From: Salegentibacter agarivorans
Lineage (GTDB): Bacteria > Bacteroidota > Bacteroidia > Flavobacteriales > Flavobacteriaceae
Direction: 5' to 3'
DNA: 64,000 bases
Assembly: GCF_900113135.1 (NCBI RefSeq)
Contig: NZ_FOOH01000014.1
Coordinates: 1 to 64,000 of the forward strand
The notes below the pieces were generated by a model. That model ran no database searches and had not been told where the DNA came from. It worked only from the letters and a program-made list of their open reading frames with translations. Positions 17,062 to 26,423 of this stretch are shown in pieces. The first letter of the stretch is position 1. Each line of letters starts with the position of its first letter. The translations under genes and the position numbers were made by a program.

Positions 17062-18129
17062 TTATTGAGTAAAATTGAGCTTCGCAATCCTACCTTTTCC
17101 TGCAGCATACGCCACTGAGTCGTTTCTAAATCTTAAGGTATAAAAACCTTCTTTAGAAATTTCTTCCCAGGTTTTACCAGAGTCTTTAGAATATGAAATT
17201 CCGCTAAATCCAGTGGCTATTATTTTTTCTCCTCCACCATTAGGTACAAACCTCACACTACTTTTGTAGCCTGGCTCCTGCCCTTCTGCAATTAATTCCC
17301 AGGTTTTGCCACCATTTTTGGTAATAGTTTTATTCCCGGTATTTCCATTGGGTTTGGTATAATCTCCACCGATAATAATTCCGAAGTTTTCATCATAAAA
17401 ATCCATACTATATCCGCCGGTTGTGGCTTCCCCATCTATTAAAGGAGTATTATAAACTTCCCAGGTTTTCCCTTTGTCTGGAGAGAAATAAATTCTGGAT
17501 TTCATGCCGCCGGTTAAAATCCAGGTATTATCTCCTTCAATAGCTATATTAGAATTACTCGCTGCAAAAGCAGCTTCTCCTTCTATAACTTCAGGTAAAA
17601 CATCGCAGTTTAACTTTTCCCAGGTTTTACCACCGTTACGAGTTATAATTATTGAAATACAATTATCGGTTGGGTCACCCATTGCAATTCCTTCCTCATT
17701 ATTCCAAAAAGCCATGGCATCATAAAAAGCTTTTTCGTGCTCCTCTTTATAAACTAATTCCATCGCACCGGAATCTCCGGTTTTATAAAGTAAAGCGGGA
17801 CTTCCAACGCTCAACATAAAAAAATCGTTATCTGTAGAAGCTACTGCTCTAAACTCGGGAACAAGTGTATCGTATTTTTGATTATTGGTTCGCCAGTTTT
17901 TATTATTAAAATTATACATCCCAAAAGTGGCATTATTTGCTGCGAAAGCCAGGTTATTCCCAATTATCTCAATCGCTCTAATACTCAAGGAATTATTTTC
18001 CAGAATAGGTTCTATAGTTACTGAAGTATATTCTATTTCAGGTTGTACCCGGTTTTCTTTTTCCGCTTGTTTCTCATTTTTACAGGCACTAAAAATTATA
18101 AAAAGACATAACAATAGAATTCTGTTCAT
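17062..18129 (-). CDS. BNR/YCF48-like beta-propeller lipoprotein
   Basis: A 355-residue lipoprotein (lipobox FSAC, lipidated Cys16). The mature part is a beta-propeller with Asp-box repeats: TRNGGKTWEKL, SPDKGKTWEVY, TKNGGKTWELI and SKDSGKTWEEI, each S/T-x-D/N-x-G-x-T-W. Such proteins are labelled photosystem II stability factor-like or oxidoreductase in Bacteroidota, but neither role is supported here, and sialidase catalytic residues are not evident. It is anchored in the outer or inner membrane facing the periplasm. A single gene, convergent with the sigma module. Confidence 0.82.
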   Translation of the reverse strand: MNRILLLCLFIIFSACKNEKQAEKENRVQPEIEYTSVTIEPILENNSLSIRAIEIIGNNLAFAANNATFGMYNFNNKNWRTNNQKYDTLVPEFRAVASTDNDFFMLSVGSPALLYKTGDSGAMELVYKEEHEKAFYDAMAFWNNEEGIAMGDPTDNCISIIITRNGGKTWEKLNCDVLPEVIEGEAAFAASNSNIAIEGDNTWILTGGMKSRIYFSPDKGKTWEVYNTPLIDGEATTGGYSMDFYDENFGIIIGGDYTKPNGNTGNKTITKNGGKTWELIAEGQEPGYKSSVRFVPNGGGEKIIATGFSGISYSKDSGKTWEEISKEGFYTLRFRNDSVAYAAGKGRIAKLNFTQ

Positions 18130-18372
18130 AAGTTGAATTTAAATGTTCTGGTTAAAAAAATTACTTCGGCACAAACCTAAAAAGCTCTCCTCAAAAATAT
18201 ATGGTGATCTCGAGACAGTACTTATACTAATTCATCTCAATTATCAAATCAAATATAATTTTTTTCTGCAGCAAAACAGCCTATTGTGAGCTTATAAAGC
18301 GCCCTAAAACTTATTATTTAATATGTAGCCAGGCCTTGAAGCAATTAAACCACAATTGTCGACTAAAAAAAT

Positions 18373-18380
18373 TACCTTTG
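18373..18380 (+). promoter_or_regulatory. -7 element (TACCTTTG) fixing the start of the RsmB-type gene
   Basis: An exact TAnnTTTG lies 19 nt before the ATG at 18399. It is inside the upstream-extended frame that would begin at TTG 18336, so that longer start would lie upstream of the promoter. A TTG at 18356 is only 14 nt away, short for a -33 element. Confidence 0.5.
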
Positions 18381-18398
18381 CAAATTCAAAATTTAGTT

Positions 18399-19616
18399 AT
18401 GCGGTTACACAGGAATTTGGTTTTTGCCACCATAGACGCCTTAAATGAAATATTCAACAATAATAAATATGCCGATAAGGTTATAGAGCAAACCCTAAAG
18501 CGCGATAAGCGTTGGGGGGCTCGCGATCGTAGTTTTATTGCTGAAACCGTTTACGATATTGTTCGGTGGAAAAGACTTTATGCTGAAATTGCTGAAGTTA
18601 AAGAACCTTTTGATCGTGAAAATTTATTTAGATTATTTACCGTTTGGGCTACCTTACGCGGAATTGCGCTCCCAGACTGGCCTCAATTTGCTGGCACACC
18701 TACCCGAAGAATTAAAGGAAAATTTGATAGTTTAAGTAAAATTAGAAAATACCGGGAATCTATTCCAGATTGGATGGATGAGCTTGGAGTAAAAGAACTT
18801 GGTGAAAAGGTGTGGGATAAAGAAATCGCAGCGCTAAATCAACAGGCGCCCGTTATTCTTCGCGCTAATACCTTAAAAACAAGTAAAGATAATTTACGCA
18901 GCGTTCTTAAAAACGAAGAAATTATTTCTGAACCTATAAAAGGGTATAAAGACGCTTTAAAACTGGAAGAACGCGGTAACGTTTTTAGAACGCAGGCTTT
19001 TAAAGATGGTTTTTTTGAAGTTCAGGATGCTTCTTCGCAAGTAGTAGCCGAATTTCTTGAAGTAGAACCCGGGATGCGCGTAGTAGATACTTGCGCCGGT
19101 GCCGGTGGTAAAACACTTCATCTCGCAGCTTTAATGGAAAACAAAGGCCAAATTATTGCTACCGATATCTACGGAAATAAACTCAAAGAACTTAAACGCC
19201 GCGCCAAACGTGCAGGTGCCCATAATATAGATCCGCGTGCCATAGATAGCACAAAAGTGATCAAGAAGCTTTACGGAACTGGAGATCGTGTGCTTATAGA
19301 TTCCCCTTGTAGCGGCCTCGGAGTGTTAAGCCGAAATCCTGATGCCAAATGGAAATTGCAACCTGAATTTATAGACAATCTTATAAAAACACAGGCCGAA
19401 ATTATTGAAACCTATTCCCGTATTGTAAAACCGGGAGGAAAAATGGTTTACGCAACCTGTTCGGTTTTACCTTCTGAAAATGAAAAGCAAGTAGAAAATT
19501 TTCTAAAAAATACTGAAGAAGGAAAAAAATTCAGATTGCTTAGAGATCAAACCCTGCTTTCTTCTGAAACCGGTTTTGACGGATTCTATATGGCACTTTT
19601 AGAAAAAAAGGTTTAA
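18399..19616 (+). CDS. RsmB/NOP2-family RNA (cytosine-5) methyltransferase
   Basis: A 405-residue SAM-dependent rRNA m5C methyltransferase. The N-terminal helical part (MRLHRNLVFATIDALNEIF to about 140) resembles the NusB-like/RsmB N-domain. The SAM-binding motif is VVDTCAGAGGKTLHLAALME, with the acidic ATDIYGNKL motif after it. The general catalytic cysteine is in SPCSGLGVLSRNPD (Cys304 as nucleophile or release residue) and its partner is Cys354 in YATCSVLPSENE. Both cysteines of m5C RNA methyltransferases are intact. The start at ATG 18399 is chosen over TTG 18336 because of the promoter element between them. The target base is not deducible. Confidence 0.9.
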   Translation: MRLHRNLVFATIDALNEIFNNNKYADKVIEQTLKRDKRWGARDRSFIAETVYDIVRWKRLYAEIAEVKEPFDRENLFRLFTVWATLRGIALPDWPQFAGTPTRRIKGKFDSLSKIRKYRESIPDWMDELGVKELGEKVWDKEIAALNQQAPVILRANTLKTSKDNLRSVLKNEEIISEPIKGYKDALKLEERGNVFRTQAFKDGFFEVQDASSQVVAEFLEVEPGMRVVDTCAGAGGKTLHLAALMENKGQIIATDIYGNKLKELKRRAKRAGAHNIDPRAIDSTKVIKKLYGTGDRVLIDSPCSGLGVLSRNPDAKWKLQPEFIDNLIKTQAEIIETYSRIVKPGGKMVYATCSVLPSENEKQVENFLKNTEEGKKFRLLRDQTLLSSETGFDGFYMALLEKKV

Positions 19617-19692
19617 AGGTTTCTCCCCAAATTTTTAGAATCAATCAATTTCAGGTAAAATCACGCTATTTTTCCTGAAATTGATTTTTTTG

Positions 19693-20262
19693 ATGAAAAA
19701 TTTCTACTTTTTATTTCTTCTTATACTTTTTTATTCCTGTTCAGAAGACGGTACCTCAATTCCTGAAGAAAAACCGGAAGAAAATAATTTTTCTTCTGAA
19801 ATCTTCTTTTCAGAATATGTAGAAGGCACCTCCTATAATAAAGCGCTGGAAATTGTAAATCTTACCGGAGAAAATATTAACCTGGAAACTAAAATTTATT
19901 CCATTAAAAAACAGTCTAATAGAACCGGCGATTGGATGGGCGAAGTTTTACTTGAAGGTGATTTAGCACATGAAGAAACTTTTGTGATAGGTAATGAATC
20001 GGCTCCTATTTCTAAAATTATTTCAGGATCTAATCAATTAAAAGCCGGTACACCTTTAGATTTTAACGGTAACGATCCTGTAGGGCTTTTCAAAAACGGG
20101 GAGTTAATAGATATTATTGGATATCTTGATACCGTTGAAGATTTTGCTAAAGACCAAACTTTAAGAAGAAAGAAATCTATAACAGAACCTTCTCTTGAAT
20201 ACAATCCCGATGACTGGGAATTTCTGGAAATGGATAATGTTGAAGATTTGGGTAGTTACTAA
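19693..20262 (+). CDS. Lamin-tail-domain lipoprotein
   Basis: A 189-residue lipoprotein (MKNFYFLFLLILFYSCSEDG, Cys16). The mature part looks like a single lamin-tail domain: IFFSEYVEGTSYNKALEIVN opens the fold, then TFVIGNESAP, LDFNGNDPVGLFKNGELIDI and IGYLDTVEDFAKDQTLRRK. Such domains usually sit on extracellular nucleases or large adhesins; here the domain stands alone with an acidic linker. Two in-frame TTG codons precede the ATG at 19693, but the signal peptide starts at the ATG. It may be a binding module, or the remnant of a longer surface protein. Confidence 0.72.
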   Translation: MKNFYFLFLLILFYSCSEDGTSIPEEKPEENNFSSEIFFSEYVEGTSYNKALEIVNLTGENINLETKIYSIKKQSNRTGDWMGEVLLEGDLAHEETFVIGNESAPISKIISGSNQLKAGTPLDFNGNDPVGLFKNGELIDIIGYLDTVEDFAKDQTLRRKKSITEPSLEYNPDDWEFLEMDNVEDLGSY

Positions 20263-20280
20263 ACTACGAAAGGAGTTATG

Positions 20281-20400
20281 TTATTGCGAGCGCGGGACGA
20301 GTCTGGCAATCTTTGGTTATAGTCCCGCTTATTTTAAAAGGAACTTATTTGAAAAAGTACAGATTGTGTCGCAGACGCCTAAAAAAACTCCTTCGCAATG
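20281..20400. repeat. Degenerate REP-like palindromic element
   Basis: Nested complementary words: ATTGCG (from 20283) with CGCAAT (to 20399), GCAATCT (20306) with AGATTGT (20361), and GCGGGAC (20292-20298) with GTCCCGC (20332-20338). ATTGCGAG...GCAATCT mirrors a widespread bacterial interspersed repeat. It occupies most of the gap before purL and holds no gene. Confidence 0.6.
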
Positions 20401-20551
20401 CCAGTACTTTAAAAGAGCAATACTTAAAATTAAAGATCGGTTCGTGAATTCGTGGCAAAACCTTCACAATATTTTCTGCACTAACTTCCTAAAATATTTC
20501 CTTTAAAAAACCTAAATTTGTCTTTTCGCGAACAACACAAAACAACATAGA

Positions 20552-23500
20552 ATGATCCTTTTCTTTGGAGACCAATCCACCAAGGTTTTTGCGGTAGAAA
20601 CGCATACTAACCTTACGGCGCAAGACATTACTAAATTAAACTGGCTTTTTGGGAATACACAACAAATTAATAAATCTGCTCTGGCAGATTTTTTTGTTGG
20701 ACCCCGTGCTGCAATGATCACTCCCTGGAGTACCAACGCGGTAGAGATCACCCAAAATATGGGAATAAATGGCATTATTAGAATTGAAGAATTTTTGCGA
20801 ATAGATAAGAATTTTCACGATTTTGATCCAATGCTTTCTCAAAAATACGAAGGTTTAGACCAGGATATTTTTGATATTCATATTAATCCTGAACCTATTA
20901 TTGAAATTGATGATATTGCGGCATATAACCAGCAGGAAGGTCTCGCACTTAATATAGAAGAGGTTGCTTATTTACAGGGCTTAGCCGATAAATTAGGTCG
21001 TAAACTCACAGATTCTGAAGTTTTTGGTTTCTCCCAGGTAAATTCTGAACATTGCCGCCACAAAATTTTCAATGGTACTTTTGTAATTGATGGAGAGGAA
21101 AAACCGAATTCGTTGTTCAAAATGATCAGAAAAACTTCCGAAGAAAATCCTAACGAAATTGTTTCTGCTTATAAAGATAATGTTGCTTTTATAAACGGGC
21201 CGCGAGTACAGCAATTTGCACCAAAACGCCCCGATGTTCCCGAATATTATGAAAATAAAGATTTTGATTCGGTAATTTCCATAAAAGCCGAAACTCATAA
21301 TTTCCCCACCACGGTAGAACCATTTAATGGTGCTGCAACCGGAAGCGGTGGCGAAATTCGTGACAGGCTTGCCGGCGGAAAAGGTTCTTTACCTTTAGCC
21401 GGGACCGCGGTTTATATGACTTCTTATTCCAGGCTGGATAAAGACCGGAAATGGGAAAATGGAATGAAAGAACGCGATTGGTTGTACCAAACTCCAATGG
21501 ATATTTTAATAAAAGCATCTAACGGGGCTTCAGATTTTGGAAATAAATTTGGACAACCTTTAATTTCAGGATCGGTACTTACTTTTGAACATACTGAGCA
21601 CAATAGAAAATTAGGTTACGATAAAGTAATTATGCTTGCTGGCGGTATTGGTTACGGGAAAGCCAGTCAGGCACAAAAAGATATTCCGAAGAAAGGTGAT
21701 AAAATTGTAATTCTTGGTGGTGAAAATTACCGGATTGGAATGGGCGGTGCCGCAGTTTCATCTGCAGACACCGGAGAATTAGGAAGCGGAATAGAATTAA
21801 ACGCCATACAAAGAGCCAATCCCGAAATGCAAAAACGTGCCTCTAATGCGGTGCGTGGAATGGTAGAAAGTGAAGAAAACCCAATAGTTTCCATTCACGA
21901 TCACGGTGCAGGTGGGCATTTAAATTGTTTAAGTGAACTTGTTGAAGAAACCGGGGGAAAAATAGATTTAGATAAATTGCCGGTTGGGGATCCTACCCTT
22001 TCAGCTAAAGAAATTATAGGAAACGAATCCCAGGAACGAATGGGACTGGTTATTGGCGGTAAAAATTATGAAATACTTCGCAGGGTTTCAGAACGTGAAC
22101 GCTCCCCTATTTATCAGGTTGGTGATGTAACAGGCGATCATAGGTTTACTTTTGAAGGTTCAAAATCGGGTAAAAAACCAATGGACCTGGAACTTTCTGA
22201 TATGTTTGGTAGCTCACCAAAAACCATAATGACCGATACATCGGTAAAACGTATTTATGCCGATTTAGAATATTCTTCAGAAGATATAAAAGATTATTTA
22301 ACCCAGGTACTTCAATTAGAAGCCGTGGCCTGCAAAGACTGGTTAACCAATAAGGTGGACCGCTGTGTAACCGGGCGCGTGGCAAAACAACAAACCGCCG
22401 GGCCATTGCAGCTTCCGCTAAATAATTGCGGGGTGATGGCGCTGGATTATAATGGAAAAGAAGGTGTGGCCACTTCTATTGGTCACTCTCCTGTTTCGGC
22501 TTTAGTAGATCCGGTTGCGGGTTCTAAAAATTCAATTGGCGAGGCGCTTTCAAATATTATTTGGGCTCCGTTGGAAAAAGGCTTAAAATCTGTTTCGCTT
22601 TCAGCCAACTGGATGTGGCCTTGTAATAATGAAGGGGAAGATGCCAGGCTTTATGAAGCGGTGCGTGCGGTTTCAGATTTCGCGATTTCCCTGGGAATAA
22701 ATGTTCCTACAGGAAAAGATTCGCTTTCCATGAAGCAACGCTATAAAGATGGCGAGGTACTTTCTCCCGGCACGGTAATAATTTCAGCTGCCGGGCATTG
22801 TGATGATATCACGAAAGTAGTTGAGCCGGTTTTACAGCCCCAAAGCCTCGGGGGCGGTGATATTTATTATATCAATTTATCACAGGATAATTTTAAACTG
22901 GGCGGATCTTCTTTAGCGCAAATTCTAAATAAAGTTGGGACAGAAGTTCCAACTATTAAAGACCATATAAAATTCGCTGATGCTTTTTATAATATTCAGG
23001 CATTAATTAAGCAGGATTTAATCCTGGCCGGGCACGATGTTGCTTCTGGTGGATTAATCACTACGCTTCTTGAAATGTGTTTTGCCGATACTAATCTTGG
23101 CGCAGATTTAGACCTTACCGCCTTGAATGAAAAAGACAGTGTAAAATTATTATTCAACGAAAACTGCGGAATTGTTTTCCAGGCAAAAGATGAGACTGCG
23201 GAACAAGTACTTACTGATAATAATGTTGAATTCTTTAAAATTGGAAAAGTAACGGAAGGAAACGAACTAAAAATCAAGAACGGCGCAGAAAATCTCAGTT
23301 TCAATATTCCTGAAATGCGAGATGTTTGGTATAAAACTTCCTTCCTATTAGATCAGAAACAAAGCGGTGTAGATAAGGCTACTGAGCGATTCAATAATTA
23401 CAAAAATCAACCACTGGAATTTAAATTCCCTTATGGATTTACCGGTCAGCTTCCATTCCAATCTGATTTATTGGAGAAGCCTACCAAAGCTATTAAAGCG

Positions 23501-24238
23501 GCGATTATTCGTGAAAAAGGTTCTAATTCTGAACGTGAAATGGCCCGTGCGATGCACTTAGCCGGTTTTGAGGTTAAAGATGTACATATGACCGATTTAA
23601 TCTCGGGAAGGGAAACCCTGGAAGATATTCAGTTTATAGCAGCCGTAGGAGGATTCTCAAATTCAGATGTTTTGGGCAGTGCAAAAGGTTGGGCAGGAGC
23701 TTTCTTATATAACGAAAAAGCTAAAAATACGCTCGATAATTTCTTTGAAAGAGAAGATACCTTATCGCTTGGAGTATGCAACGGTTGCCAGCTTTTTATT
23801 GAGTTAGGATTAATAAATCCAGACCACGAAAAGAAACCGAAAATGCTTCATAATGCATCGCATAAATTTGAATGTAATTTTACTTCCGTAGAAATTATGG
23901 AAAACAAATCGGTGATGCTATCCACACTTTCTGGAAGTAAACTCGGTATTTGGGCTGCTCACGGTGAGGGGAAATTTAGCTTTCCTTATAAAAAAGAGCA
24001 TTATAATATTGTAGGAGAATACGGCTATGATAAATATCCAGCCAATCCAAATGGCTCTAACCACAATACAGCTATACTTACCGACGATACCGGAAGACAT
24101 TTGGTTATGATGCCGCACTTAGAACGCTCTACCTTTCCCTGGAATTGGGCCTATTACCCAAAAGACAGGAAAGACGATAAAGTAAGTCCGTGGCTTGAAG
24201 CCTTTGTGAATGCCAGAAAATGGTTAGATAAAAAATAA
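20552..24238 (+). CDS. purL: Phosphoribosylformylglycinamidine synthase, single-chain (PurL)
   Basis: A 1228-residue FGAM synthase (step 4 of purine synthesis: FGAR plus glutamine plus ATP to FGAM). The N-terminal PurS-like part (MILFFGDQSTKVFAVETHT) is followed by two PurM-type halves, with SEHCRHKIFNG, SIKAETHNFPTTVEPFNGAA and HDHGAGGHLNCLSELVEE in the first. The C-terminal class I glutamine amidotransferase has nucleophile Cys1076 (GVCNGCQLF), the catalytic His in AAHGEGKFSFP and a PHLERS motif. This is the long proteobacterial/eukaryotic type, rather than the split PurS/Q/L. It is a single gene with a strong terminator. No PurR-like operator or riboswitch was recognised upstream. Confidence 0.96.
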   Translation: MILFFGDQSTKVFAVETHTNLTAQDITKLNWLFGNTQQINKSALADFFVGPRAAMITPWSTNAVEITQNMGINGIIRIEEFLRIDKNFHDFDPMLSQKYEGLDQDIFDIHINPEPIIEIDDIAAYNQQEGLALNIEEVAYLQGLADKLGRKLTDSEVFGFSQVNSEHCRHKIFNGTFVIDGEEKPNSLFKMIRKTSEENPNEIVSAYKDNVAFINGPRVQQFAPKRPDVPEYYENKDFDSVISIKAETHNFPTTVEPFNGAATGSGGEIRDRLAGGKGSLPLAGTAVYMTSYSRLDKDRKWENGMKERDWLYQTPMDILIKASNGASDFGNKFGQPLISGSVLTFEHTEHNRKLGYDKVIMLAGGIGYGKASQAQKDIPKKGDKIVILGGENYRIGMGGAAVSSADTGELGSGIELNAIQRANPEMQKRASNAVRGMVESEENPIVSIHDHGAGGHLNCLSELVEETGGKIDLDKLPVGDPTLSAKEIIGNESQERMGLVIGGKNYEILRRVSERERSPIYQVGDVTGDHRFTFEGSKSGKKPMDLELSDMFGSSPKTIMTDTSVKRIYADLEYSSEDIKDYLTQVLQLEAVACKDWLTNKVDRCVTGRVAKQQTAGPLQLPLNNCGVMALDYNGKEGVATSIGHSPVSALVDPVAGSKNSIGEALSNIIWAPLEKGLKSVSLSANWMWPCNNEGEDARLYEAVRAVSDFAISLGINVPTGKDSLSMKQRYKDGEVLSPGTVIISAAGHCDDITKVVEPVLQPQSLGGGDIYYINLSQDNFKLGGSSLAQILNKVGTEVPTIKDHIKFADAFYNIQALIKQDLILAGHDVASGGLITTLLEMCFADTNLGADLDLTALNEKDSVKLLFNENCGIVFQAKDETAEQVLTDNNVEFFKIGKVTEGNELKIKNGAENLSFNIPEMRDVWYKTSFLLDQKQSGVDKATERFNNYKNQPLEFKFPYGFTGQLPFQSDLLEKPTKAIKAAIIREKGSNSEREMARAMHLAGFEVKDVHMTDLISGRETLEDIQFIAAVGGFSNSDVLGSAKGWAGAFLYNEKAKNTLDNFFEREDTLSLGVCNGCQLFIELGLINPDHEKKPKMLHNASHKFECNFTSVEIMENKSVMLSTLSGSKLGIWAAHGEGKFSFPYKKEHYNIVGEYGYDKYPANPNGSNHNTAILTDDTGRHLVMMPHLERSTFPWNWAYYPKDRKDDKVSPWLEAFVNARKWLDKK

Positions 24239-24258
24239 TTTTTCTTCAGCATTATTTA

Positions 24259-24293
24259 AACGCCCAATGATATTTTTATTGTTGGGCGTTTCT
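24259..24293 (+). terminator. Terminator of purL
   Basis: AACGCCCAA and TTGGGCGTT form a perfect stem around an AT-rich loop, with TTTCTAATTT after it, 20 nt past the purL stop. Confidence 0.8.
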
Positions 24294-24422
24294 AATTTAA
24301 TTCAATGATTATCAATTTAATAAATAGCCCTATAGGTATAAAACTGTTATAAATAGAATAGCTATATTCTTTAAAGAATTTATATTCTTAGTAATATATC
24401 TATGTTTATTTTAATATTTCAA

Positions 24423-24453
24423 TTTGAAATAGGCTACAAATTTGCTATTTTGC
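24423..24453 (+). promoter_or_regulatory. Promoter of the acyl-CoA ligase gene
   Basis: TTTG (24423-24426), a 19-nt spacer and TATTTTGC (24446-24453), a near match to TAnnTTTG, 26 nt before the ATG at 24480. Confidence 0.45.
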
Positions 24454-24479
24454 AAAGTATATAATAATGCTACACCCAA

Positions 24480-26261
24480 ATGGATAAACCAACAAGACTT
24501 TTTGACTTTCCTTATTTTCAACTGGAAAAACACGCTTTAGATAAGTCGTTAGTCACAAAATATAATGGAGAATGGAAAGCACTTTCCACCCAGGAATATA
24601 TTGATAAGGCAAATGCAATAAGCCGTGGATTATTGCGATTGGGTATAAAACCAAACGATAAAATTGCTATAATTTCTACGAGTAACCGTACAGAATGGAA
24701 TGTAATGGATATTGGGGTTTTGCAAACAGGTGCGCAAACTGTACCTATTTATCCTACAATTTCTGAAGATGATTATCAATATGTATTAGATCACAGTGAG
24801 GCCGTTTTTTGCTTTGTATCAGATAAAGAAGTACTGGATAAACTAAATTCTATTAAACACGATACCAAACTTAAAGAGGTCTATACTTTTGATGAAATAG
24901 AAGGTTCTAAAAACTGGACTGAAGTATTAGAGCTGGGAGACGATAAAAGCAACCAGGACGAGGTTGAACAATTAAAGAAAGCGGTTAAGCCAGATGATCT
25001 TGCAACTTTAATATATACATCAGGAACTACCGGGAGGCCAAAAGGAGTTATGCTTTCCCACAATAACCTGGTGAGTAATGTAATGGATAGCTCTAAGCGT
25101 GTTCCTTTTGAAAGGGGAACTTATGTTGCGCTTAGTTTCTTACCGGTTTGCCACGTTTTTGAAAGAATGATACTTTATTTATATCAATATTATTCAGTAT
25201 CAATTCATTTTGCCGAATCTATAGAAAAAATTAGCGATAACCTCAAGGAAGTAAAACCCCACGTAATTACTGCGGTTCCAAGACTTTTAGAAAAAGTCTA
25301 CGATAAAATTATTGCCAAAGGTTCTACCGTTGGTGGCGTTAAGCAAAAATTATTTTTCTGGGCCGTAGAACTTGGTTTGGAATATGAACCATACGGCGCA
25401 AATGGATGGTGGTATGAAACCCGACTTAAACTTGCCAGAAAACTTATTTTCTCTAAATGGAAAGAAGGTTTAGGCGGAAATATTGAGTTGATTGTTTCAG
25501 GTTCGGCAGCGCTTCAACCGCGTTTGGCACGTGTTTTTGCCGCAGCTGACATTCCGGTGATGGAAGGTTACGGATTAACCGAAACTTCACCGGTAATTGC
25601 AGTAAACGATCAGAGAGATAAAGGTTTCCGAATTGGAACAGTAGGAAGACCTATAGATAACGTAACAGTTAAAATTGCAGAAGACGGTGAAATTCTCGCT
25701 AAAGGACCAAATGTAATGCTTGGTTATTACAAGGAGCCGGAAAAAACAAAAGAGGTTTTAAACGGTGATCAATTTTTCCATACCGGTGATATTGGAGAGC
25801 TGGATAAAGATGGTTTCCTTAAAATTACCGATCGTAAAAAGGAAATGTTTAAAACATCGGGAGGAAAATATGTAGCACCACAAATTATTGAGAACACGAT
25901 GAAACAATCTCGATTTATCGAACAAATAATGGTAATTGGCGACGGCGAAAAAATGCCGGCGGCGCTTATTCAACCAAATTTCGAGTTTGTAGAAGAATGG
26001 GCCAGACGTAAAAATATTGATATTGGTGATGGCTCTGAAAAAGCTATTGCTGAAAATACCCAGGTTAAAGAACGTATTCAGGAGGAAGTAGATTTTTATA
26101 ATGAGAAGTTCGGGAAATGGGAGCGTGTAAAAGTTGTTGAACTCACCCCTGAAGTCTGGGGGATTGAAGAAGGGCACCTCACGCCAACAATGAAATTAAA
26201 ACGTAGGAATATTAAAGATCGCTATAAGAAATTATACGAGAAGATTTACAGACCTTCATAA
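24480..26261 (+). CDS. Long-chain acyl-CoA synthetase (AMP-forming)
   Basis: A 593-residue ANL-superfamily ligase that activates fatty acids to acyl-CoA via acyl-AMP. The P-loop-like AMP motif is YTSGTTGRPKGVMLSHNN (179-196); GYGLTETSPVIAVND is motif A5; TGDIGELDKDGFLKITDRKK contains the ATP-ribose Asp and the hinge; MKLKRRNIKDRYKKLYEKIY ends the protein. The length and the acidic insert match the FadD15/long-chain clade. It lies just upstream of the MarR-led beta-oxidation operon and should supply its substrate. It has its own promoter and terminator. Confidence 0.92.
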   Translation: MDKPTRLFDFPYFQLEKHALDKSLVTKYNGEWKALSTQEYIDKANAISRGLLRLGIKPNDKIAIISTSNRTEWNVMDIGVLQTGAQTVPIYPTISEDDYQYVLDHSEAVFCFVSDKEVLDKLNSIKHDTKLKEVYTFDEIEGSKNWTEVLELGDDKSNQDEVEQLKKAVKPDDLATLIYTSGTTGRPKGVMLSHNNLVSNVMDSSKRVPFERGTYVALSFLPVCHVFERMILYLYQYYSVSIHFAESIEKISDNLKEVKPHVITAVPRLLEKVYDKIIAKGSTVGGVKQKLFFWAVELGLEYEPYGANGWWYETRLKLARKLIFSKWKEGLGGNIELIVSGSAALQPRLARVFAAADIPVMEGYGLTETSPVIAVNDQRDKGFRIGTVGRPIDNVTVKIAEDGEILAKGPNVMLGYYKEPEKTKEVLNGDQFFHTGDIGELDKDGFLKITDRKKEMFKTSGGKYVAPQIIENTMKQSRFIEQIMVIGDGEKMPAALIQPNFEFVEEWARRKNIDIGDGSEKAIAENTQVKERIQEEVDFYNEKFGKWERVKVVELTPEVWGIEEGHLTPTMKLKRRNIKDRYKKLYEKIYRPS

Positions 26262-26286
26262 TTACAGATTATTTATAACTTAAGTT

Positions 26287-26317
26287 AAAACCCTTCTTTT
26301 CGAAGGGTTTTTTTATG
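26287..26317 (+). terminator. Terminator of the acyl-CoA ligase gene
   Basis: AAAACCCTTC and GAAGGGTTTT with a short TTTTC loop and a T run; a compact, strong hairpin. Confidence 0.85.
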
Positions 26318-26372
26318 CATTTCTCATAAATTTACTCAAATAATAGAATGTCCTGATTATTTATTCCATTTT

Positions 26373-26406
26373 ATTATGCGTGCATAATATATTTTTCTTA
26401 ACTTTG
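26373..26406 (+). promoter_or_regulatory. Promoter with overlapping palindromic operator for the MarR/beta-oxidation operon
   Basis: ATTATGC-GT-GCATAAT (26373-26388) is a perfect inverted repeat (8 bp if the flanking T/A is counted) lying where the -33 element should be. TAACTTTG (26399-26406) is an exact -7 element, 18 nt before the ATG at 26424. A MarR dimer bound here would block polymerase. Autoregulation is inferred, not shown. Confidence 0.55.
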
Positions 26407-26423
26407 AGAATCAACATTCAAAA

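Noticed and set aside
18336-18398. Upstream extension of the RsmB-type gene from TTG
   Set aside because: A TACCTTTG promoter element lies inside this stretch, and family alignment memory favours MRLHRNLVFATIDAL as the start.
20195-20506. Open frame of 103 codons spanning the end of the lamin-tail gene and the REP-like element
   Set aside because: It starts inside a real gene in another frame and runs through a palindromic repeat; composition is not protein-like.
24366-24379. Perfect 14-bp palindrome ATTCTTTAAAGAAT in the gap before the acyl-CoA ligase gene
   Set aside because: Palindromes of seven AT-rich pairs are expected several times by chance in a window of this size, and it lies about 50 nt upstream of the predicted promoter rather than on it.
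25758-26177. Antisense open frame of 139 codons within the acyl-CoA ligase gene
   Set aside because: Same reasoning: a shadow of a clearly functional gene, with no promoter or protein motif.
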